Assembly (NCBI RefSeq): GCF_038096165.1
Contig: NZ_CP151076.1
Span: forward strand, 4,399,501-4,463,500
From: Pseudomonas sp. G.S.17
Lineage (GTDB): Bacteria; Pseudomonadota; Gammaproteobacteria; Pseudomonadales; Pseudomonadaceae
Length of the DNA stretch: 64,000 bases
Direction of reading: 5' to 3'
Shown: positions 53,165 to 60,167 of the stretch, piece after piece
Numbering within the stretch: position 1 is the first letter of the stretch
Layout of the letters: every line of letters begins with the position of its first letter
Made by a program: the position numbers and the translations under genes
Notes under the pieces: model-generated
What the model was told of the DNA's origin: nothing
Database searches by the model: none
Seen by the model: only the letters and a program-made list of their open reading frames with translations

Positions 53165-53842
53165 ATGAGCGAGCTGCTACTTATAGATGACGACCAGGAG
53201 CTGTGTGAGCTTCTGAGCAGTTGGTTAAGCCAGGAAGGCTTTGTGGTGCGCGCCTGCCACGACGGCAACAGCGCCCGGCGAGCCCTTGCCGAATCGGCGC
53301 CGGCAGCGGTTGTCCTGGACGTGATGCTGCCCGATGGCAGCGGCCTGGAACTGCTCAAGCAATTGCGCAACGATCACCCGGATTTACCCGTGCTGATGCT
53401 CTCGGCACGCGGCGAACCCCTGGACCGGATTCTCGGCCTGGAACTGGGTGCCGACGATTACCTGGCCAAACCCTGCGATCCTCGCGAGCTGACTGCCCGT
53501 CTGCGCGCGGTGCTGCGGCGCAGTCATCCGACTGCGGTGTCGACCCAGCTGGAATTGGGCGACCTGTGCTTCAGCCCGATGCGCGGCGTGGTGATCATCG
53601 ACGAGAAGGAGCTGACGCTCACCGTCTCGGAAAGCCGCTTGCTGGAAGCGCTGCTGCGTCAACCCGGCGAGCCACTGGACAAACAGGAACTGGCGCAACT
53701 GGCACTGGGCCGCAAACTGACGCTGTATGACCGCAGCCTGGACATGCACGTCAGCAACCTGCGCAAGAAAATCGGCCCCCACCCGGACGGCCGCCCGCGG
53801 ATCATGGCGCTGCGTAGTCGCGGGTATTACTACGCCGTCTAG
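53165..53842 (+). CDS. cpxR: CpxR-like response regulator
   Basis: A 225-aa OmpR/PhoB-type regulator. Receiver with Asp8/Asp9, phospho-acceptor Asp52 (VVLDVMLPDG) and Lys102 (LAKPCDP); C-terminal winged helix (ESRLLEALLRQPGEPLDKQELAQLALGRKLTLYDRSLDMHVSNLRKKIG). Followed after 220 bp by a Spy/CpxP gene and sensor kinase, the cpxR-cpxP-cpxA order of Pseudomonas. Regulon: envelope stress. Confidence 0.9.
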   Translation: MSELLLIDDDQELCELLSSWLSQEGFVVRACHDGNSARRALAESAPAAVVLDVMLPDGSGLELLKQLRNDHPDLPVLMLSARGEPLDRILGLELGADDYLAKPCDPRELTARLRAVLRRSHPTAVSTQLELGDLCFSPMRGVVIIDEKELTLTVSESRLLEALLRQPGEPLDKQELAQLALGRKLTLYDRSLDMHVSNLRKKIGPHPDGRPRIMALRSRGYYYAV

Positions 53843-53860
53843 CGACGGGGTCGTACAGAC

Positions 53861-53955
53861 TGCGTAGGAGCGGAGTTATCCGCGAGGCGCCAGGGCAGGC
53901 GCGCAACCACGGCAAGAAAGACCGCCGCCCTCCCGGCTAAAGCCGGTCCTACGCA
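53861..53955. repeat. REP-type palindromic element
   Basis: Starts TGCGTAGGA (53861-53869) and ends TCCTACGCA (53947-53955), an exact inverted pair; inside are CGGAGTTATCCG and CCGGCTAAAGCCGG secondary hairpins, as in Pseudomonas REP pairs. It lies between cpxR and the cpxP promoter. Confidence 0.8.
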
Positions 53956-53962
53956 AAACCTC

Positions 53963-53978
53963 TTTACCGAAGCTTTAC
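53963..53978 (-). promoter_or_regulatory. candidate CpxR box
   Basis: TTTAC-CGAAGC-TTTAC on the plus strand is GTAAA-N6-GTAAA in reverse, fitting the E. coli CpxR consensus GTAAA(N4-8)GTAAA. It lies 84 bp upstream of cpxP. Confidence 0.5.
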
Positions 53979-54061
53979 GCTAGCCTGACCGCCCTTGACC
54001 TTGCTCTCCCTAAACTGGGCTCAACCGGCAACGAGCCGGATTCGAGACAAGGAGATACACC

Positions 54062-54508
54062 ATGCGCAAGACTCTAATCGCTTTGATGTTTGCTGCTGCT
54101 CTGCCTAGCGTCGCCATGGCGATGCCACCGGCTGATGGCCCGGATCGTGACGGCGTTGGCCACGAAGGTCCACGCATGGGCATGATGCATCATGATCGCG
54201 GTCCTTTCGACAAGCTGGACCTGAGCAAGGAACAGCGTCAGCAGATCGGCAAATTGATGGGCGCACAGATGCACGACCGCAAGGAGGTCGCGCAAAAGTA
54301 CCTGGCCAAACTGCCAGCTGCTGACCAGAAAGCCATGAAGGACGAGCTGGACGCAAAACGTGCCAAGACCCAAGCCGATATCCGCGCGTTGCTCAAGCCG
54401 GATCAGCAGAAGGAATTCGACGAAATGCAGAAAGAGCGTGCGCAACACCGGGCTGATCGCGCAGAGTTCGAAGCCTGGAAAGCGCAAAAGGCTCAGAAAG
54501 CCCAGTAA
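54062..54508 (+). CDS. cpxP: Spy/CpxP family periplasmic stress protein
   Basis: A 148-aa protein. A signal peptide (about 1-20, SVAMA), a His/Met-rich segment (MGMMHHDRG) possibly binding metal, then helices with LSKEQRQQIG and LKPDQQKEFDEM, the LTxxQ-type motifs of Spy/CpxP. AAGGAG lies before the ATG. Chaperone and Cpx feedback sensing by analogy. Confidence 0.9.
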   Translation: MRKTLIALMFAAALPSVAMAMPPADGPDRDGVGHEGPRMGMMHHDRGPFDKLDLSKEQRQQIGKLMGAQMHDRKEVAQKYLAKLPAADQKAMKDELDAKRAKTQADIRALLKPDQQKEFDEMQKERAQHRADRAEFEAWKAQKAQKAQ

Positions 54509-54574
54509 TCCATCGATCCACCTGAACCCGACACTCCCCAAGCGTGTCGGGTTTTCTCTATTTGGGGGTTTCAC

Positions 54575-55909
54575 GTGCGTTCATTGTTCTGGCGAATCCT
54601 GGCCAGTTTCTGGTTGGCCATTGCCCTGGTTGCAGGCCTGTCGATTCTGCTGGGCCACATGCTCAATCAGGATGCGTGGATCCTCAGCCGTCATCCCGGC
54701 CTGCACAAATTGCCGCAGACCTGGACCGATCTGTACGAAAATCAGGGCGAAGACGCCGCGCAGGACTACCTGCAAACCCTCAAGCGCAAATACCACATCG
54801 ATGTGCAAGTGCTTAATGAAACCGGCGAAGCGGTGGTGCGCGGTACGTTTCCGGCACGCGCCGCCGCTTTTGAAGCCCGTCAGCAGGACGGTACGCGACA
54901 ATTGCCGTGGCGTCGGCTGACGTCGGAATACACCAGTAAGAGAACCGGCGAAACCTACCTGCTGATCTATCGTATTCCCCATCCGGAGCTGGACGCCTGG
55001 CATCGCGACAGCCTGATGTGGCCGCTCAGCGCGCTGGGCATCGCGCTGGTGGTGCTGACCTTGTTCAGTTTGCTGGTCACGCTGTCGATCACCCGCCCGC
55101 TCAGTCGCTTGCGCGGTGCGGTCCATGATCTAGGGCAGACCACGTATCAACAGAACAGCCTGGCGCAACTGGCCAATCGTCGCGATGAGTTCGGCGTCCT
55201 GGCCAACGACTTCAACCGCATGGGTGCGCGTCTGCAAAGCCTTATCAGCAGTCAGCGTCAGCTGTTGCGCGACGTGTCCCATGAATTGCGCTCGCCACTG
55301 GCGCGACTGCGCATCGCCCTGGCTTTGGCCGAGCGCGCGGAACCCGCCGAGCGCGACAAGCTGTGGCCGCGTCTGAGCCGCGAATGTGATCGCCTGGAAG
55401 CGTTGATCAGCGAAATTCTTGCCCTCGCGCGCCTGGATGCGGATTTTGGCAGTGCCGAACCGGTGGATCTGAACCACTTGTTGTTACGCCTGAAAAACGA
55501 CGCGCAGCTCGACGGCGGCGATCAACGGATTCAGGTAAGCGTGCAGGAGGATCTGCAACTGCAAGGCTGGCCGGACATGCTGGAGCGGGCACTGGACAAC
55601 CTGCTGCGCAACGCCCTGCGCTTCAACCCGACCGGCGAGACGATTGAAATGCAGGCCTTGCGCGTGGGTGATCGATTGCAGCTGAGCGTGCGCGATCATG
55701 GTCCGGGCGTGGCCGATGAACATCTGGCGCAACTGGGCGAACCCTTCTATCGGGCGCCCGGCCAGACCGCACCGGGGCACGGCCTGGGCCTGGCCATCGC
55801 CAAGCGCGCCGCTCAGCGCCACGGTGGCGACCTGGTGCTGGGCAATCACCCGCAGGGCGGGTTTGTTGCCACGCTGGATCTGCCGGTGGAGTTGGTGGTA
55901 GCGGCCTGA
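54575..55909 (+). CDS. cpxA: CpxA-like sensor histidine kinase
   Basis: A 444-aa kinase: membrane helix 1 (about 6-27), periplasmic domain (about 30-145), membrane helix 2 (about 149-171), HAMP, HisKA with His236 (RDVSHELRSPL), and HATPase with NLLRNALRFN, DHGPGV and GHGLGLAI. GTG start at 54575 with GGGGG upstream. Should phosphorylate the cpxR product. Intact. Confidence 0.92.
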   Translation: MRSLFWRILASFWLAIALVAGLSILLGHMLNQDAWILSRHPGLHKLPQTWTDLYENQGEDAAQDYLQTLKRKYHIDVQVLNETGEAVVRGTFPARAAAFEARQQDGTRQLPWRRLTSEYTSKRTGETYLLIYRIPHPELDAWHRDSLMWPLSALGIALVVLTLFSLLVTLSITRPLSRLRGAVHDLGQTTYQQNSLAQLANRRDEFGVLANDFNRMGARLQSLISSQRQLLRDVSHELRSPLARLRIALALAERAEPAERDKLWPRLSRECDRLEALISEILALARLDADFGSAEPVDLNHLLLRLKNDAQLDGGDQRIQVSVQEDLQLQGWPDMLERALDNLLRNALRFNPTGETIEMQALRVGDRLQLSVRDHGPGVADEHLAQLGEPFYRAPGQTAPGHGLGLAIAKRAAQRHGGDLVLGNHPQGGFVATLDLPVELVVAA

Positions 55910-55915
55910 ATAGCT

Positions 55916-56002
55916 GTGGGAGCGAGCTTGCTCGCGAAAGCGTCAGGTCAGTCAATCGAGATGTCGCCAGGTAAACCGATTCGCGAGCAAGCTCGCTCCC
56001 AC
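55916..56002. repeat. REPIN (inverted REP pair)
   Basis: A 23-bp sequence starting GTGGGAGCGAGCTTGCTCGC (55916-55938) is repeated in exact inverse at 55980-56002, 41 bp apart. The GTGGGAGCGAG core is the classical P. fluorescens REP. It lies between cpxA and the convergent nitroreductase. Confidence 0.92.
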
Positions 56003-56036
56003 GGATTTGGGGCGCAGTTCAGAGTGACAGGAAACC

Positions 56037-56597
56037 TCACCCCTGCCACTCGCTGACAAAATCCACCAGAGCCGTTTTGCCCGCAACGCGCGGCGGGTTT
56101 TGCGGGGTGCCCAGGTAGAGGAACGCAATGACTTCCTCATCGGCCGCCAGACCCAGCCCTTTGGCAACAATCGGCGAATAGGAAAGCTCGCCGGTGCGCC
56201 AGACCGCGCCGACGCCCAATGCATAAGCGGCCAGCAGCACGCTATGGGCTGCACAACCCGCGGTGATCAGTTGTTCCTGCTTCGGCACTTTGAAGTGATC
56301 GGTCAAGCGCGCGATCACCACCACGACCAGAGGTGCCCGCAACGGACCGAGGCGCGCCTTGTCCAGCGCCTGGGGCGTGGCGTCTGCGCCACTTTTGCGC
56401 AGTGCTTCAGCCAACAGCTCGCCCATGCGTTCACGGGCCGGACCTTCGACGGTCAGAAAACGAAACGGCCGCAACTGACCATGATCAGGCGCGCGCATCG
56501 CCGCGCTGAAGAGGATTTCTCGCTGCGCAGCATCCGGCGCGGGGTCGAGCAACCGCGGGACGGAAACACGGTTGAGCAAAACGTCGAGCGCCTCCAT
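56037..56597 (-). CDS. nitroreductase family protein, YdjA-like
   Basis: A 186-aa flavoprotein. RAPDHGQLRPFRFLTVEG, QLITAGCAAHSVLLAAYALGVGAVWRTGE and LGTPQNPPR fit the small YdjA-type nitroreductases, which bind FMN. Substrate unknown. AAGGAGG lies 9 nt upstream of the ATG. Confidence 0.9.
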   Translation of the reverse strand: MEALDVLLNRVSVPRLLDPAPDAAQREILFSAAMRAPDHGQLRPFRFLTVEGPARERMGELLAEALRKSGADATPQALDKARLGPLRAPLVVVVIARLTDHFKVPKQEQLITAGCAAHSVLLAAYALGVGAVWRTGELSYSPIVAKGLGLAADEEVIAFLYLGTPQNPPRVAGKTALVDFVSEWQG

Positions 56598-56750
56598 GGG
56601 CTACCTCCTTGAAAAATGAATGAGCATTCTAGACTCAGATAACGAACCCTGGCGGCGAATACTTACAGCCATTGACTGACGCGTCCCGGTTTACTTGCCG
56701 TGGGCCGCAGGTAGAATGGCGCCTCTCCCCACTTTAGTCAGAGCGACTGC

Positions 56751-58205
56751 ATGGCGTTGCCGACCCTTCGTATCATCGGTTTCATAATCGGCATCTTCCT
56801 GATCACTCTGGCTATCGCCATGATCGTGCCCATGACGACGCTGGTGATTTTCGACCGTATCGAAGACCTGCGCTCGTTTCTCTGGGCCAGCCTCCTGACG
56901 TTCATCGCCGGACTGGCGCTGGTAATTCCCGGTCGGCCGGAGCATGTGCACCTGCGCCCGAGGGACATGTACCTGCTCACGGTTTCCAGCTGGATCGTGG
57001 TGTGTATCTTTGCCGCGCTGCCGTTTCTGCTGACGCAACATATCAGCTACACCGACTCGTTTTTCGAAAGCATGTCCGGGATCACCGCCACCGGTTCGAC
57101 GGTCCTCAGCGGCCTGGACACCATGTCGCCGGGGATTCTTATCTGGCGCTCGATGCTGCACTGGCTGGGCGGGATCGGCTTTATCGGCATGGCGGTAGCG
57201 ATTCTGCCGCTGCTGCGCATCGGTGGCATGCGGCTGTTCCAGACCGAATCGTCGGACCGCTCGGAAAAGGTCATGCCGCGCTCGCACATGGTTGCCAAGT
57301 TCATCGTGCTGGCCTATGTCGGCTTCACCGCGCTGGGCAGCATCGCCTTCTGGCTGGCGGGCATGAGCCTGTTCGACGCGATCAATCACGCCATGTCGGC
57401 GATTTCCACCGGAGGGTTCTCGACCTCGGACCTGTCCCTGGCCAAATGGCACCAGCCAGCGGTGCATTGGGTGGCCATCGTCGTGATGATCCTTGGCAGC
57501 CTGCCCTTCACCCTGTATGTCGCAACAATGCGCGGCAACCGTGGCGCGCTATTGCGGGATGAGCAGGTGCGCGGGTTGTTAGGCCTGCTGTTGATCACCT
57601 GGCTGGTGATGAGCACCTGGTACTGGGCGACCACCGACCTGCCTTGGTACGACGCGCTGCGGCACGTGGCGTTGAACGTCACGTCCGTGGTGACCACCAC
57701 CGGTTTTGCCCTTGGGGACTACAGCCTGTGGGGCAATTTCGCACTGATGTTCTTCTTCTACCTGGGTTTCATTGGCGGCTGTTCAGGCTCGACGGCGGGC
57801 GGCGTGAAGATTTTCCGCTTCCAGGTCGCCTATATTTTGCTCAAGGCCAACCTGCATCAGTTGATCCATCCACGGGCGGTCATCAAGCAAAAGTACAACG
57901 GCCATCGTCTCGACGACGAAATCGTGCGTTCGATCCTGACCTTCTCGTTCTTCTTTACCATCACCATCTGCCTGATCGCACTGGCGCTCTCGTTGCTGGG
58001 GCTGGACTGGATGACAGCCCTGACCGGCGCCGCGAGTACGGTGTCAGGAGTTGGCCCGGGGTTGGGCGAAACGATTGGCCCGGCGGGTAACTTCGCCAGT
58101 CTGCCGGATGCCGCAAAATGGATTCTGTCCCTGGGCATGTTGCTCGGCAGGCTGGAGATCATCACGGTGCTGGTGCTGTGCATCCCGGCATTCTGGCGCC
58201 ACTGA
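56751..58205 (+). CDS. trkH: TrkH-type potassium transporter subunit
   Basis: A 484-aa membrane protein with eight to ten helices and the four pore loops with filter glycines: SGITATGSTV, AISTGGFST, VTTTGFALG and SGVGPGLGE. It works with the cytosolic NAD-binding TrkA, not in the window. ATG at 56751 (MALPTLRIIGF); length equals E. coli TrkH (483). Confidence 0.95.
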   Translation: MALPTLRIIGFIIGIFLITLAIAMIVPMTTLVIFDRIEDLRSFLWASLLTFIAGLALVIPGRPEHVHLRPRDMYLLTVSSWIVVCIFAALPFLLTQHISYTDSFFESMSGITATGSTVLSGLDTMSPGILIWRSMLHWLGGIGFIGMAVAILPLLRIGGMRLFQTESSDRSEKVMPRSHMVAKFIVLAYVGFTALGSIAFWLAGMSLFDAINHAMSAISTGGFSTSDLSLAKWHQPAVHWVAIVVMILGSLPFTLYVATMRGNRGALLRDEQVRGLLGLLLITWLVMSTWYWATTDLPWYDALRHVALNVTSVVTTTGFALGDYSLWGNFALMFFFYLGFIGGCSGSTAGGVKIFRFQVAYILLKANLHQLIHPRAVIKQKYNGHRLDDEIVRSILTFSFFFTITICLIALALSLLGLDWMTALTGAASTVSGVGPGLGETIGPAGNFASLPDAAKWILSLGMLLGRLEIITVLVLCIPAFWRH

Positions 58206-58289
58206 CGTCCAGTTCGACGGCTATTGCCGTGGCGCGGGAAAAGGCGTTTATTGTCACTGTTAACCGTCAGAAGAAGCTTCATCACCTGC

Positions 58290-58320
58290 ACGGGCGGCTT
58301 CCCGGACAAGTCCGGTCCTA
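58290..58320. repeat. short REP-like palindrome
   Basis: CCGGAC-AA-GTCCGG (58302-58315) within the CCCGGACAAGTCCGGTCCTA phrase of half-REP elements. Intergenic between trkH and the DUF962 gene. Confidence 0.55.
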
Positions 58321-58385
58321 CCGGGTTCCGAAACAGGCAGGAAGGGACTTGTCCCCGAACCCAACAAAAATCAGGACCGACAGTC

Positions 58386-58697
58386 ATGGAAAACACCAAA
58401 CAGTTCAGCCGTTTTGCCGATTTCTATCCGTACTATCTGCTTGAGCACCGCGACAGCACTTGCCGTCGCCTGCACTTCATCGGCACCAGCCTGGTAATTT
58501 TCCTGCTGGCGTTCGCCGTGGGCGGCGGTCATTGGGGCTTATTGTGGCTGGTGCCTGTCGCCGGTTACGGATTCGCCTGGGCAGGTCACTTTTTCTTCGA
58601 GAAGAACCGCCCGGCCACCTTCCAGCATCCCTTCTACAGTCTGCTGGGAGATTTCGTCATGTACCGCGACATGGTACTTGGCAAGGTGCCCTTTTAA
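58386..58697 (+). CDS. DUF962/Mpo1-like membrane protein
   Basis: A 103-aa protein with two hydrophobic helices (IFLLAFAVGGGHWGLLWLVPVAGYGFAW) and FYPYYLLEHRDSTCRRLHFIGT and GHFFFEKNRPATFQHPFYSLLGDFVMY, the DUF962 signature, with His residues that in yeast Mpo1 hold a metal for 2-hydroxy fatty acid oxidation. The bacterial role is unknown. Start at the ATG after AATCAGGACCGAC; the longer frame upstream overlaps a palindrome. Confidence 0.9.
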   Translation: MENTKQFSRFADFYPYYLLEHRDSTCRRLHFIGTSLVIFLLAFAVGGGHWGLLWLVPVAGYGFAWAGHFFFEKNRPATFQHPFYSLLGDFVMYRDMVLGKVPF

Positions 58698-58706
58698 TCA
58701 GAAGCC

Positions 58707-59534
58707 CTAAACGACGGGTTCGCTGGCCGGAACCTGTTGTTCGGTCGGCAGCACCTTTGCCGGCAGATGTGCATCGGCCAGGCGGAACAATTCGATCGAG
58801 CCGTCCAGATGCTCGATCAACGCCGAACACGATTCAACCCAATCCCCGCAGTTCATGTATTCCACGCCACCCACCTGGCGAATTTCCGCGTGATGGATAT
58901 GCCCGCATACCACACCGTCCAGCCCGCGCCTGACACACTCATGGGCGATGGCTTCTTCGAAATCGCTGATGAAACTGACGGCAGTCTTGACCTTGTGCTT
59001 GAGGTACGCCGACAGCGACCAGTAGCCATAACCGTATTTCGCCCGCCAGTGATTGAGCCAGCGGTTGAGGGTCAGGGTGAATTCATAGGCGGAATCGCCA
59101 AGAAACGCCAACCAGCGGTGGTAGCGGGTGATGACGTCGAACTGATCACCATGAATCACCAGCAACCGGCGACCATCGGCAGTGACATGCTCCGCTTCAT
59201 CCACCAACTGGATATTGCCCAGGATCAGCTTCGAGTAGCGACGCAGGAATTCGTCGTGGTTGCCGGTGACGTAAATGACTTCGGTGCCGCGCTTGCTCAT
59301 GGTCAACAGGCGGCGGATCACATTGGTGTGCGCCTGGGGCCAATACATGCCGCTGCGCAGCTTCCAGCCATCGATGATGTCGCCCACCAGGTAGACTTTG
59401 TCGGCCTGATAGCGCTTGAGAAACGCCGACAGATGTTCAGCCTGGCAATCGCGCGTGCCCAGATGCACGTCGGAAATCCACAAGGTACGGACGCGTTGCT
59501 TACGGCTGGGTTTAGCAAGCTGAGCGCTGCTCAT
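58707..59534 (-). CDS. calcineurin-like phosphoesterase, LpxH-like
   Basis: About 275 aa. Metal motifs SDVHLGT, VGDIIDGWK, VTGNHDE, IHGDQFD and GHIHHAEIR are complete. They fit UDP-2,3-diacylglucosamine hydrolase-like proteins (LpxH2 type) in Pseudomonas, which have a second copy beside the true LpxH. Activity on lipid A precursors is not certain. ATG at 59534 follows AACC; a second ATG at 59540 is possible. Convergent with the DUF962 gene. Confidence 0.85.
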   Translation of the reverse strand: MSSAQLAKPSRKQRVRTLWISDVHLGTRDCQAEHLSAFLKRYQADKVYLVGDIIDGWKLRSGMYWPQAHTNVIRRLLTMSKRGTEVIYVTGNHDEFLRRYSKLILGNIQLVDEAEHVTADGRRLLVIHGDQFDVITRYHRWLAFLGDSAYEFTLTLNRWLNHWRAKYGYGYWSLSAYLKHKVKTAVSFISDFEEAIAHECVRRGLDGVVCGHIHHAEIRQVGGVEYMNCGDWVESCSALIEHLDGSIELFRLADAHLPAKVLPTEQQVPASEPVV

Positions 59535-59637
59535 GGTCAACCTCCGGCTGGGTTTTCAGGATCATGCGCCGGTTGGGTTAATCGATTGTGACTGCATCGT
59601 GGCAGTGTCGTGACAGCGCAAGCCCCTCATTACCCGA

Positions 59638-59779
59638 GCAGACTGTGTGAAAACTACTGCGCTCGACAATACTGCGTTAAAAACAGTCGAAAAATGCTCA
59701 TTTAGAACACCTAGACTCCGCTTTTTCGCCGGTTTTTGCCTTGTCTTGTCATCGCTCGTGACGTTTTCACACAGTCTGC
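59638..59779. mobile_element. MITE-like element with 17-bp perfect terminal inverted repeats
   Basis: GCAGACTGTGTGAAAAC (59638-59654) is exactly inverted at 59763-59779, enclosing 108 bp with no coding capacity. The repeat can be extended outward, with mismatches, to ACCC. It is the main content of the 259-bp gap between the phosphoesterase and the SelW-like gene. Its ends resemble, from memory, the ends of insertion sequences in Pseudomonas, but no transposase is in the window. Confidence 0.78.
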
Positions 59780-59793
59780 GAGGGTCTTGCGGC

Positions 59794-60096
59794 TCATGGA
59801 GTGACCGGGCTGCCCGGCTTGTCGTTGTGGCCGAGATCGCGTTGCGGGTCGATCTGGTCGCGGACCCGCTGCTTGAGAATCTTCGCTTCCGGAAAGCCGC
59901 CGTCAGCCTTGCGTTCCCAGATCTGCACCTCATCGCAGGTAATGCGGAATACCCCGCCAGTACCCGGCTGTAGAGAGACCTTGCCGAGATCGTCGGAGAA
60001 CGTGCTGAGTAACTCCTGAGCAAGCCAGGCAGCACGCAGCAGCCATTGGCATTGGGTGCAGTAGGTAATGACAACTTCAGGTTTGACGGCTGACAT
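59794..60096 (-). CDS. SelT/SelW/SelH family (Rdx-type) protein
   Basis: A 100-aa thioredoxin-like protein: VVITYCTQCQWLLRAAWLAQELL with the CxxC redox motif (Cys instead of Sec), and GGVFRITCDEVQIWERKADGGFPE. Function unknown, possibly redox regulation. It ends 14 bp right of the MITE-like element. Confidence 0.9.
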   Translation of the reverse strand: MSAVKPEVVITYCTQCQWLLRAAWLAQELLSTFSDDLGKVSLQPGTGGVFRITCDEVQIWERKADGGFPEAKILKQRVRDQIDPQRDLGHNDKPGSPVTP

Positions 60097-60167
60097 GAAG
60101 CAAACTCCCGAACGTCGTTAGGTTTTCGCGAAGCCGAATCAGGCACGGCGTTACCGCAGCCCTGATT

